Shown here: positions 53,302-62,300 of the stretch, piece after piece
How positions within the stretch are numbered: position 1 is the stretch's first letter
Layout of the letters: every line of letters starts with the position of its first letter
NCBI GenBank assembly: GCA_016787785.1
Contig: JAEUTO010000002.1
Location: 27,408-91,407 of the forward strand
Direction of reading: 5' to 3'
DNA length: 64,000 nt
Source: Bacteroidia bacterium
Lineage (GTDB): Bacteria; Bacteroidota; Bacteroidia; B-17B0; Aurantibacillaceae
The notes under the pieces: generated by a model
Seen by the model: only the letters and a program-made list of their open reading frames with translations
Databases searched by the model: none
What the model was told of the DNA's origin: nothing
Program-made: the position numbers and the translations under genes

Positions 53302-53514
53302 CTAAGATAGCTCACAGGGATAAGTTGTTGTTCCGCTTGAGACTTTTTTCTTATTACAATCGTCTTCAAATTGTTTAATACCGCTTTTATTGGTTTTTGT
53401 GGTTGTTTGCGATACAACTGTTCCCGATCCATCTTTACAGGTGCAGGTTCTTGATTTTAAACAAGAGGTCATTGTTAGCGTAGTAATTGCTAAGGTAAAA
53501 ATTGCTTTTTTCAT
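53302..53514 (-). CDS. Small Cys-rich lipoprotein, hypothetical
   Basis: A 70-residue exported protein. The ATG at 53514 gives a signal peptide with a clear lipobox (LTMTSC, Cys18), better than the upstream ATG at 53544. The mature part has SRTCTCKDGSG, DDCNKK and YPCELS, so four further cysteines that may pair. Small disordered Ser/Thr stretch in the middle. Not recognised; typical of the small lipoproteins common in Bacteroidota. Confidence 0.7.
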   Translation of the reverse strand: MKKAIFTLAITTLTMTSCLKSRTCTCKDGSGTVVSQTTTKTNKSGIKQFEDDCNKKKVSSGTTTYPCELS

Positions 53515-53780
53515 GGCATAATTAGTAAAAGATTTTATTCTCATTCAGTAAGAACTGCCGGCAATACTTTCAATTAAATAGGCGGAGCAGTTTCTGCGTC
53601 TTTCCGCCAGCAATAGGTTTACTCGCACAACAGCGAGCATTTTTTATAAGAACAAATGTTGTGCAGGTAAGTTACAACTAACTAATTTATACCAGCTTCT
53701 TTAAGCTGCTGAATATAAAAATACAACAAATATGCCTTATCTCAAAAAAAGATTAAAATCAATTTTTGGTTCGTGCAGAT
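53515..53780. other. Gene-free gap with two hairpins
   Basis: At 53581-53608 arms GGCGGA and TCCGCC enclose a nested GCAG/CTGC stem. At 53622-53637 arms CTCGC and GCGAG face each other, followed by a run of six Ts. No ORF or promoter element is convincing. The rest is AT-rich and shows nothing else. Confidence 0.4.
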
Positions 53781-54146
53781 CTATTTCTTCACATTGGCGT
53801 TTACAGAGGCTTCATCAATATACATTCCTCCAATACGAGGGAGTAAATAAAACCAACTGCCAAACCATATTAGAACTAAGAGGAAAGCGAATTGCAAAAA
53901 ATAAACAATTCCCTTTAGTAAATTTTTATGCCACAGATTTATAATAGAAATGATCAAAATAAAAACGGCATGCAATGCCAGAAAAACATCAAAGCCTATA
54001 AATAGCTTGTCGGTAAGATTTAACGTTTCTGATTGCTCTCCGTTAACAACGTTATAAAAATTTAAAGCACCCAAAATGAGTAATGTCAATATCATTACTA
54101 TATCTATTAGCAAATTGAACCATATTTTATTCCAAAGTTTATTCAT
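53781..54146 (-). CDS. Hypothetical membrane protein
   Basis: A 121-residue protein with three hydrophobic segments (LLIDIVMILTLLILGALNF, FIGFDVFLALHAVFILIISIINL, GIVYFLQFAFLLVLIWFGSWFYLLP). The start at 54146 (MNKLWNKIWFNLL) is preferred over the ATG at 54194, whose extra residues are not signal-like. Shape and size fit the DUF4405-like or small cytochrome-anchor proteins, but no haem His pair is seen, so I do not assign one. It lies downstream of the outer-membrane protein gene at 54207. Confidence 0.65.
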   Translation of the reverse strand: MNKLWNKIWFNLLIDIVMILTLLILGALNFYNVVNGEQSETLNLTDKLFIGFDVFLALHAVFILIISIINLWHKNLLKGIVYFLQFAFLLVLIWFGSWFYLLPRIGGMYIDEASVNANVKK

Positions 54147-54206
54147 TGATATATTATTCAGGAAACCACAAAGATTTTCAGATCCATGCCGCAAAATTTA
54201 TTTATA

Positions 54207-55946
54207 CTAAAAACTATAACTCAATCCAACGTTCCCTGTAAATTCACTAAAGGCTTGCGCAGTTGGAATGCTTTTTAATTTTTGCAGATAAGTAGCGCTT
54301 AATGTAAAACTAAATTTGCCAATTTTGTCATTACTTAGTTTTGGAGAATAATTGGCGCCTAAACGATGGTTTAATACTTCGTTTGTTTTAACACCATTTG
54401 TAATTACCTGGTTGTAAGAAGAGCCAACACTTACTTTTAAAATATTTTTTAAAAAGCCCTGACTTACATTTAGGTTGGGGCCCAAATACAAAATATTAAA
54501 GCCTGTTAATATACTGTTGTTTATATTAAAAGCTGTTGTGATACCTGTTTTGGTTTTGGTGAACATCATGTTATGTCCCAAATTAGCATTGATAATTTTT
54601 GAAGGTAATTTAATATCCGTTGTGCTTCCAAACAAACCCGGGTTAGCAATAGCACCCTGGTTTTGCCCCGTGATCATGTAGCTACACATTAGCATAATAT
54701 TTTGTTTTATTTCTCCTTTTCCAAAATTATACACCACGCTCAGCATAGAGCTTTGTGCCAACTGGTAAAAATTTAAAGTGTCTAAAGTGTTTCTGTAAAA
54801 CGGATCATTCTGTGGTTTTTGTTTAGTGTAAGTGCTAAAATTACTGAAGGCACCACTTAGGTTCCAATGGTTGTTAGGTGCATAACTTACGTTGGTAGAT
54901 CCTACCCACCTACTGGTTGTGTTCAACTTATCGTTATTTAAATTGTTTCTTTGAAGACCAGTGTTCACACTCAAATTTAATTTCCCTTTTAAAAGTGTTA
55001 ACGATGGCGCCAATGTATAATTCTCCAAATCGTTATTAAAATAATAAGCGCCCAATGTTTTATACTCCGGTGCTACTCTTTCGTAATTAAGATTTATGCC
55101 AAACAATTTTAAACGATAACCTAAACTTGCTTTATATGCTGAGAAGAATTGCGACGTTGCATTAGGAGAAAAGATCAAGGGCAATTGGTTTCTAGGCGGA
55201 ACATTTACGTCGTTAGGTGAGTTAAGACTTCTTGTTAAACCGCTTAAGGCATATTCCCCTTCCAGCGTAATTTTCTTAAATAATGTAGTTTTAGCGGCAA
55301 CACTCACAACGGTATTTTCCATTGGCGTAACGTTTGTATTTATTGGAACAAAGGTTAATGAGTGCGGATCATCTTTGGCAGAAAAATAGATCAGTTTTAT
55401 CGATTGTCCGTTCTTTTCATATCCTGCTGAAGCGCCCCAGCCCATGCGTTTATAAGCCATGTTTACGTCGGAGTTGTTTTCAAAATCAAACGCTGTTGCT
55501 TTTTTAAAACGGCCATACAAGGCAGCAAACTTAAAATTTTTAGGCGTTAATTCAATTCCTCCTCCGGCAAAAATATGATTGGCCACTGTGTACTGAGAAA
55601 AATTCATAGAGGTAATTCCTGCATAGCCCTTTATCCATTTGTACGTTGGATTAAAACTCTGTATGTTATAAGGCTGCGTATAATTTACCTGGTTATTACT
55701 ATAATTAAAAGTAAAGGGTAAGGTAATGCCAATAAAATTAGCGGTTACATTTCCATTTAAAAAATAAGTAAAAGGCTGTCTGCGGTTTTGTATGCCTTGT
55801 GCGTTATAAAAGACAGATGAATAATTTAAACCGCCGGTAATTTTAATCATATCTTTTTTACCGATCTTTTCAAGGTCTTGCGCAAAAGAAAAAAACACAC
55901 AAAATAAAAAGCAAAGAACACAAACTATTTTCGTTATCCGTTTCAC
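54207..55946 (-). CDS. Outer-membrane beta-barrel protein, hypothetical
   Basis: A 579-residue exported protein with a signal peptide (about 1-22, ending FSFAQ). The rest consists of amphipathic strands with aromatic girdle residues, ending in a terminal Phe (GNVGLSYSF), as expected for an outer-membrane barrel. No TonB box, plug or porin signature is obvious. The gene lies seven bases downstream of the large T9SS protein gene (55954) on the same strand, so it may be that protein's membrane anchor or partner. Confidence 0.7.
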   Translation of the reverse strand: MKRITKIVCVLCFLFCVFFSFAQDLEKIGKKDMIKITGGLNYSSVFYNAQGIQNRRQPFTYFLNGNVTANFIGITLPFTFNYSNNQVNYTQPYNIQSFNPTYKWIKGYAGITSMNFSQYTVANHIFAGGGIELTPKNFKFAALYGRFKKATAFDFENNSDVNMAYKRMGWGASAGYEKNGQSIKLIYFSAKDDPHSLTFVPINTNVTPMENTVVSVAAKTTLFKKITLEGEYALSGLTRSLNSPNDVNVPPRNQLPLIFSPNATSQFFSAYKASLGYRLKLFGINLNYERVAPEYKTLGAYYFNNDLENYTLAPSLTLLKGKLNLSVNTGLQRNNLNNDKLNTTSRWVGSTNVSYAPNNHWNLSGAFSNFSTYTKQKPQNDPFYRNTLDTLNFYQLAQSSMLSVVYNFGKGEIKQNIMLMCSYMITGQNQGAIANPGLFGSTTDIKLPSKIINANLGHNMMFTKTKTGITTAFNINNSILTGFNILYLGPNLNVSQGFLKNILKVSVGSSYNQVITNGVKTNEVLNHRLGANYSPKLSNDKIGKFSFTLSATYLQKLKSIPTAQAFSEFTGNVGLSYSF

Positions 55947-55953
55947 TGTCTTT

Positions 55954-58900
55954 TTAATTACTGATAATAAATGGTTTGTTTCGCGCGTCGTACTCGCCTA
56001 TAACCCTTAAAACATAAGTACCATTTTGCAATTGTGTTAAATTTATGGGCAAAGTAATACTATCTACTTCATAAAAATTTTGTTGCAAATGTTTAAACGG
56101 ACTTGTATCCCAAGCCTGTATACTTGCGTTTTGTTTTTTATAGAATTCTACATAAACAGTAAACTGCCCTGTGTTTGGATTTGGATAAAGACTCACTGTT
56201 TTTATACCATTTGCATTGTTATAATTTGCATGCAACGAATCTTGTGGTGAAAAATGAATAGATTTAGCAGTGTTAATAATGCAGTTACCATAAAAAGCTT
56301 TCATGGTAATTACAAATGTTCCGGTATCGTTCATAACTACAATCGGGTTAAACATATTGCCTCCAATAATGGAAGCTTGTGAAGGTAATAACCATTGCAC
56401 CGAGTCTGCTTTCGGAATACTGATGTCGACTAACACAATTGTATCGCTGCGATAATTTTGCGTACTTGCTAAAAACTTTGGTACTGGTAAGCTGCTTGAA
56501 GAGTTTACATTGACCGTAGTTACTCTTGTACAACCAATTGAATCTTTAATTACAAGATTATAATTTCCAAAAGGAATATTTGTAAAAGAATTTGCGCTTG
56601 AAAATGACGCTCCGTTGTTTATAGAATACTTGTATGGAGGAATACCCCCGTTTGCAAACATCACTATGCTGCCTGTAAGGTTGTTATCGCAACTTCTGTA
56701 GGTAAGCACAGAGTCCTGTATATCGATTGGGATTTTTACTTTAATTGTGTCCGATCCCTGGCAACCTCCGGGACCGTTTGCATTTATAATGTAGTTTGTA
56801 GTTAGGTTAGGCGCAACATTTATAGAATTGTTGTTATGGCCCGTATTCCAGGTGAACGTCACTCCTGTCAACGTGCCAATTGCGGAAGAGTTAAGTGTAA
56901 CTGGAGATTGCTTACAAACTGTTGTGTCGTTGCTCGAGTGCAGTATGAGAGCATTAACAGAAATAACAGAAACAGAATCTAATTTTGTACAACCATTTAA
57001 GGGATCATTAACCAAAATAAAATATTTTCCCGCATTCGCTGTAGTCGCCGGATTAGTTGCCGTAAAACTTAAAGGGCCGGTCCATTGCGCGCTACAGTTT
57101 GTTGGAGAAAAGGTTGCGCTTAAAGAGGCGGTATAATAACTACAATTTATCGAAAGGTTTGAAGTGTTTGTAACCACATTTGGTTTTATAGTATTCTGCC
57201 CAACTAAAACGATCAATGAAGAATCCACACAATTATTATTATTGCGTGTAACAATTACTTTTAAATTATTTTGGGTAGAAATGTTTAGCGGATTCGAGAA
57301 AACAGAATTGCTTGCAATGCTTTTCCATATAATTGTTACACCGGCAGTATCAGATCCTGCGGTAATACTAACGGTTGGTGTAAAACAAGTTACTGTATCA
57401 ATTGGTATTGAAACGCCAGGGTAAACATGCGACGTAATTTTTGCATTTGGTTTTGGTTTAAAATTAGTTACACTCACTAAACCACTGTCTTTACAACCAT
57501 TTGCATTATCTAAAACCACCATGTAATAATTTCCGGGAGTTTTTGCATAAAACGGCTGTGGCTTAATTGTCGTAGTTAAATTTTTTCGCCACCAAATTGA
57601 TGTTGAAGTATTAGTGCTGGTTCCTTGCAACAATGTAGAATCAGGATTGCAAATTAATAATTGCGGAGATAAAGGGAGATTAAAAGTCGGCTTTTGTTTC
57701 ACGATCACATTTAATGTTGCAGTAGCAGACAAACCACAATCGTTTATGCCACCAGCAGTTAGCAGGCCGCTTGCTCCATTAGGAGCAACAATTAATTTTG
57801 CATTACTGCCATTACCAACTGGCACAAGAGTAGCATTGGCTCCGGAATAAGTCCAGTTACATACATTTACATATTTAAATGGTGCCGTAAAAACTATTGT
57901 ATCAGGCGCGCAAATTGCAATTGTAGGACTAGGATTTGCCGCAGTGCTTCCGGGAAATAAAATGTTAGGAGAATATTTTATGGGATCAAAACAATAAATA
58001 TAAAACGGTGAGGGGTTGCCACGTTTTTTTAAATACAATTTATTTTTAACTGTTTCATAGGTGTAACCATAATTTGGAACAGCTCCCGGAGGCAAATTAA
58101 TTGTCCACGGCATAACAGTATTATTTGTCATGTCAATAACCCTTACAGAATAAGTACTCGCAGCTGAAACAATAGTATTATCAATCTTATTAAATCTACC
58201 TTTTGCGATCAGGTATTTATCGTAAAAAGCGATCCTGTCAACCCAAATGTTTGAGGGCGGACCCGGACCGGTAAATTGCATAGTATCTGTTAATAGGTTT
58301 AAATTATTATCGAGTACTGCAAAGTTTTTACGACTCAGGCCATTTATGCTCGAGAAAAGACCAGCTATGTAAATTTTATTATTATAATATTTAAGGTCAT
58401 AAATGATCGTATTATTAAGTACAGATGATGGAGGTGCTTGCAGCTGGCCCGTTGCAATATTAAGCATAACCAAATTTCTTGATATAAATGTGCCGGATAT
58501 AGAGGCGGTAAAAGCACCGCACAAAACAATGTAATTATTTACCCGCGCAGAAGCATACACAAGTCCTTCAATATTCCCGTTACTGCTAAAGGGATTACTT
58601 GCCAGCAAAGAACTATATGATAATGTATTGCCGGTTAATTTATTTTTTAAAATAACCGAATAATAATTTTTGCCTGAAGTAGAATCTCTTTCAAACAAAA
58701 ATAAGGAATCGTTCTTCATTTCAAAAGTTGAGATCTCTTTAACGCCTGTGTTAAGTGAATAAGACCAAATGGCAGAAAGATTTGTTGTATCTATTTTATT
58801 AAAATAATATCCAAAATTTGAATAAATGCAATCGCCCTGAAAATAGGTTTGTTTTGCCAAACTTGATTGGTAACCAGCAACAACCTGGTAGGGTTCATTT

Positions 58901-59178
58901 ACTTGTAAATTGGAATTATCATAAGTGGTTAAACTGTTATCGGCATAGTCAACTTTATTGATTATATTCTTTAAAAGTGCTGTGTAGGTCATAGTACATG
59001 GGTTACCCCAAACAGCGCATCCTTGGGCAATATTGTAAAAGATTTTATTGTTTAAAGAATCGTAAGCAATTGAACTAACTTCTTCTGCGTAGTATGTTGA
59101 ATGAACTAAAATTGGTTGAGCATTTATCCCAAAACTAGTTAACAAACAAATAATTAAAATATGTTTTAGTTTTTTAAT
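55954..59178 (-). CDS. Large T9SS-exported propeller/Ig-like protein, probable AUU start
   Basis: A 1074-residue protein if started at 59178. Architecture: signal peptide, a beta-propeller-like region (about 40-390: VILKNKLTGNTLSY, KIYIAGLFSSINGL), several Ig-like repeats with paired cysteines (about 400-860), one SprB-like repeat (GSIVMFANGGIPPYKYSINNG ... GNYNLVIKDSIGC), and a type A T9SS sorting domain (SLYPNPNTGQFTVYVE ... LQNGTYVLRVIG). The only canonical start in frame, TTG at 59145, cuts the signal peptide off. Upstream of it in frame lies KKLKHILIICLLTSFG preceded by ATT (59178), with no ATG/GTG/TTG before the in-frame TGA. Confidence 0.8.
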   Translation of the reverse strand: MKKLKHILIICLLTSFGINAQPILVHSTYYAEEVSSIAYDSLNNKIFYNIAQGCAVWGNPCTMTYTALLKNIINKVDYADNSLTTYDNSNLQVNEPYQVVAGYQSSLAKQTYFQGDCIYSNFGYYFNKIDTTNLSAIWSYSLNTGVKEISTFEMKNDSLFLFERDSTSGKNYYSVILKNKLTGNTLSYSSLLASNPFSSNGNIEGLVYASARVNNYIVLCGAFTASISGTFISRNLVMLNIATGQLQAPPSSVLNNTIIYDLKYYNNKIYIAGLFSSINGLSRKNFAVLDNNLNLLTDTMQFTGPGPPSNIWVDRIAFYDKYLIAKGRFNKIDNTIVSAASTYSVRVIDMTNNTVMPWTINLPPGAVPNYGYTYETVKNKLYLKKRGNPSPFYIYCFDPIKYSPNILFPGSTAANPSPTIAICAPDTIVFTAPFKYVNVCNWTYSGANATLVPVGNGSNAKLIVAPNGASGLLTAGGINDCGLSATATLNVIVKQKPTFNLPLSPQLLICNPDSTLLQGTSTNTSTSIWWRKNLTTTIKPQPFYAKTPGNYYMVVLDNANGCKDSGLVSVTNFKPKPNAKITSHVYPGVSIPIDTVTCFTPTVSITAGSDTAGVTIIWKSIASNSVFSNPLNISTQNNLKVIVTRNNNNCVDSSLIVLVGQNTIKPNVVTNTSNLSINCSYYTASLSATFSPTNCSAQWTGPLSFTATNPATTANAGKYFILVNDPLNGCTKLDSVSVISVNALILHSSNDTTVCKQSPVTLNSSAIGTLTGVTFTWNTGHNNNSINVAPNLTTNYIINANGPGGCQGSDTIKVKIPIDIQDSVLTYRSCDNNLTGSIVMFANGGIPPYKYSINNGASFSSANSFTNIPFGNYNLVIKDSIGCTRVTTVNVNSSSSLPVPKFLASTQNYRSDTIVLVDISIPKADSVQWLLPSQASIIGGNMFNPIVVMNDTGTFVITMKAFYGNCIINTAKSIHFSPQDSLHANYNNANGIKTVSLYPNPNTGQFTVYVEFYKKQNASIQAWDTSPFKHLQQNFYEVDSITLPINLTQLQNGTYVLRVIGEYDARNKPFIISN

Positions 59179-59308
59179 AAGAAGCTTTTTGGTTCAAAAA
59201 CGGACAATAAATATATAACAAAATAATTTATTTCAAAACTCAAATTCTCAATACAATTTTAAATTTTGCTGGCCCAATCGACGGAGTTCTTATGGTTATA
59301 AAACAAAA

Positions 59309-59340
59309 AATCCCGACTGAATTAACAGCCGGGATCTTTC
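59309..59340 (-). terminator. Terminator after the M43 protease gene
   Basis: Hairpin with arms ATCCCG and CGGGAT and a T-run on the minus strand, downstream of the gene ending at 59360. Confidence 0.8.
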
Positions 59341-59359
59341 ATTTGTGTGTTTAGTAATA

Positions 59360-62300
59360 TTATTCTTTTATTATTTTAAGTGTTTTATTGCCACTAATGC
59401 CTTTTACACTTACATAATAAACGCCTTTGGCTAATTCGCTTGTATTAATAGCGCCCGCACCGTTTATTATTTTTACAATAACCAGTTGCCCTAAAGTATT
59501 AAATACTTCTGCACTTACAATTTCGCCGGCGATAATAGTCAACTCTTCTTTAAATGGGTTTGGATAAACCAACACGTCATACGTTGTTTTAGCTATTTGA
59601 TTGATGCCTGTGCAGATCACAACAGATTGTGTAATTACTGCTGATGAAGAACAAATACCATTACTTCCAACTACCGTATAGGTTGTGGTAACCGACGGAC
59701 TAACAGCAATTACAGATGTGGTTGCTCCGGTACTCCAGCTATAAGTATTTGCGCCGCCCGCGGTTAAATTCACCGGTGTGCCATCACAAATTACACTTGA
59801 TGCTGTGGTTGCAGTTACAACAAGTGTACTACTGTTTGTAATTGCCACGGTTGAGGTTGAAGGAAGGCAAACGCCATTAGAAATTGTCCATTGGAAAACA
59901 TTTGTTCCGCCGCCTAACGCTGTTACTCCACTAACAGGTGAGCCCGGCGAGGTAATTGCACCAGAGCCTGAAACGAGTGTCCATACACCTGTACCAACGG
60001 CTGGTGTATTGCCGCTTAGTGTAGCGCTTGTAACACAGGTTGTTTGTGAAGGGCCTGCAGCAGATGTGGAAGGCAATGCGTCACTCACTATTGTAAGTGT
60101 TGAAACAGATGAACAAGCGCCATTGGTTATTTTCCATTGGAAAATATTAACACCTGCTGTTGCTATACCTGTGATACCTGTACTTGGTGAAGTTGGGTTT
60201 GTAATTACCCCCACCCCACTTATTAATGTCCAACTACCAGTGCCAACCGAAGGCGTGTTTCCGTTAACGGTTGTTGAAGGGTTACTGATACAAATTGTTT
60301 GGTTAGGTCCGGCAAGCGCAGTTGTTGGTAATTGATTTACAACCACATTTACAGTTGTTGAACCAGTACAAGCGCCACTTGTTCCGGTAACCGTGTAGGT
60401 AGCGTTTACAGAAGGTGTTACAACAATGCTTGCGCCATTTTGAGTCGTGCTCCAGGTATAAGTTGTTGCGCCGGTTGCATTAAGTGTGCTTGAACTACCA
60501 ACACAAATATTTGTTGGGCTGGCGGTTGCGTTAATGCTTATTGATGAGCCAATTGTTACACTAACGGTTTTTGTATTGGTGCAACCTAAAGATGTTCCGG
60601 TAACAGTATAAGTAGTATTTGTAGGAGGGGAAACAGTGATAACGGAAGTAGTTGCCGTTGTACTCCATGAATAGGTATTTGCTCCGCTGGCTATTAAAGT
60701 TGCTGTTCCTGCAGGGCAAATAGTTGCGTTGTTTACCACTACGGTAGGTATTGGATTAGCCGTTACGCTTATCGTGCTAGAATTACTGCAAATACCAAAT
60801 GTTCCGGTAACTGTGTAAACAGATGTTGTTAATGGAGTAACAGTTTTTGTGGTGCCTGTTCCGCCGCCACTCCATGTATAAGTGGAAGCACCGCTTGCCG
60901 TAAGTGTACTTGATTGTCCGGAACAAACTGCAGTTGGATTTGCAACAACAGTTATTGTAGGCAGTGGAACTGCAAATACAGTAACAGTTTTAGTGTTGGT
61001 ACAGCCAGAACCGTTAGAACCAACTACTGTATATGTTGTATTTGCTCCGGGAGTTACAGAAAAAGTTGCTCCAATAAAATTTCCAGGGTTCCACGTATAG
61101 GTTGTTGCGCCTGTAGCATTTAAATTGGTACCGCTGCCTATACAAACTGATGGTGATGTTGCTGTTGCAACCACTGTTGGATTAGCATTTACAAGAACGC
61201 TTATTGTTTGTGTTCCGTTGCATGAACCACTTGCGCCATTTACCGTATAGCTGGTTGTAACAGTAGGTGTTACAACAATAGTTGACCCTATTAAAGCTCC
61301 TGGATTCCAGGTATAAGTGGTTGCGCCACTTGCAGTTAAAGTTCTTGTTTGACCCGCACAAGCAACTGTTGGATTAGCAAGAGCCGTAATGACCAACGAA
61401 CCGCTTGTTGTTACAGTTGAAACTACCGAAGCTTTACAGCCCAAAGCACTTGTTCCGGTAACAGTATAATTTGTGGTTGTTGCCGGCGAAACAATTATTG
61501 ATGATGTGGTTGCTGTTGTACTCCATGAATAAGTATTAGCTCCACTCGCAATTAATGCAACCGTGCTTGAAGGACAAATTGTTGGGCTATTTACTGTTAC
61601 AGTTGGTAAAGGATTTACAGTTACCTGAATTGTTTTTGTGCCCGAACAACCTGCGTTAGTTCCGTTCAAAGTATACGTTGTAGTTACAGTTGGAGAAACG
61701 TTTACTGATGATGTAAACACACCCGTGCTCCAGGTATAAGTTGTTGCGCCACTTCCAAATAAACTAACTGATTGGCCTGGGCACACACTAGCTGTTGGTG
61801 GATTGATGTTAATATTGATAGTGCCGATCGCAATACTTAACGTTTGCGTTCTCGGACAACTATTAGTTCCTGAAGTAATTGCAGTAACAGAATAAACGGT
61901 TGAAGTAGTTGGCGTAACAACAAACGGTGGCGCAGTAGCTCCTGTATTAACTAAAGTATACGTTGTTGCTCCAGATGGTGTAATTGTTACGTTGTTCCCG
62001 GCGCAAACCGTAGCAGCTGGCGTTGATGTTAAGGTAAAAGCAGGGCCTTGTATTACGGAAACCGTTTGTGTAAAAGGTGTACTTGATCCGGTGCCATTGG
62101 TTGCAACCAAAGTAATTGAATATACGCCTGCTGATGCAAAAGAAACCGTTGGATTTTGTGCCGTTGAAGTTGCGGGCGTTCCTCCTGTCATTGTGTACGA
62201 CCAGGATGTTGGAACGTTTAAAGAAAGGTCGCCAATATTAAGTACTGAACCCACACAAACCGGATTTGGTGCAACAGTAAAGTTTGCGATTGGCGCAGGT

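Noticed and set aside
53732..53944. Plus-strand ORF of 70 codons next to the two hairpins
   Set aside because: Mostly antisense to the hypothetical membrane protein gene; basic, low-information sequence with no signal or domain.
59778..60335. Long plus-strand ORF (about 185 codons) inside the M43 repeat region
   Set aside because: It is antisense to the repeat-coding strand, made open by low-complexity Thr/Val/Ala codons. No start region or domain. Several other antisense ORFs in the same array have the same cause.
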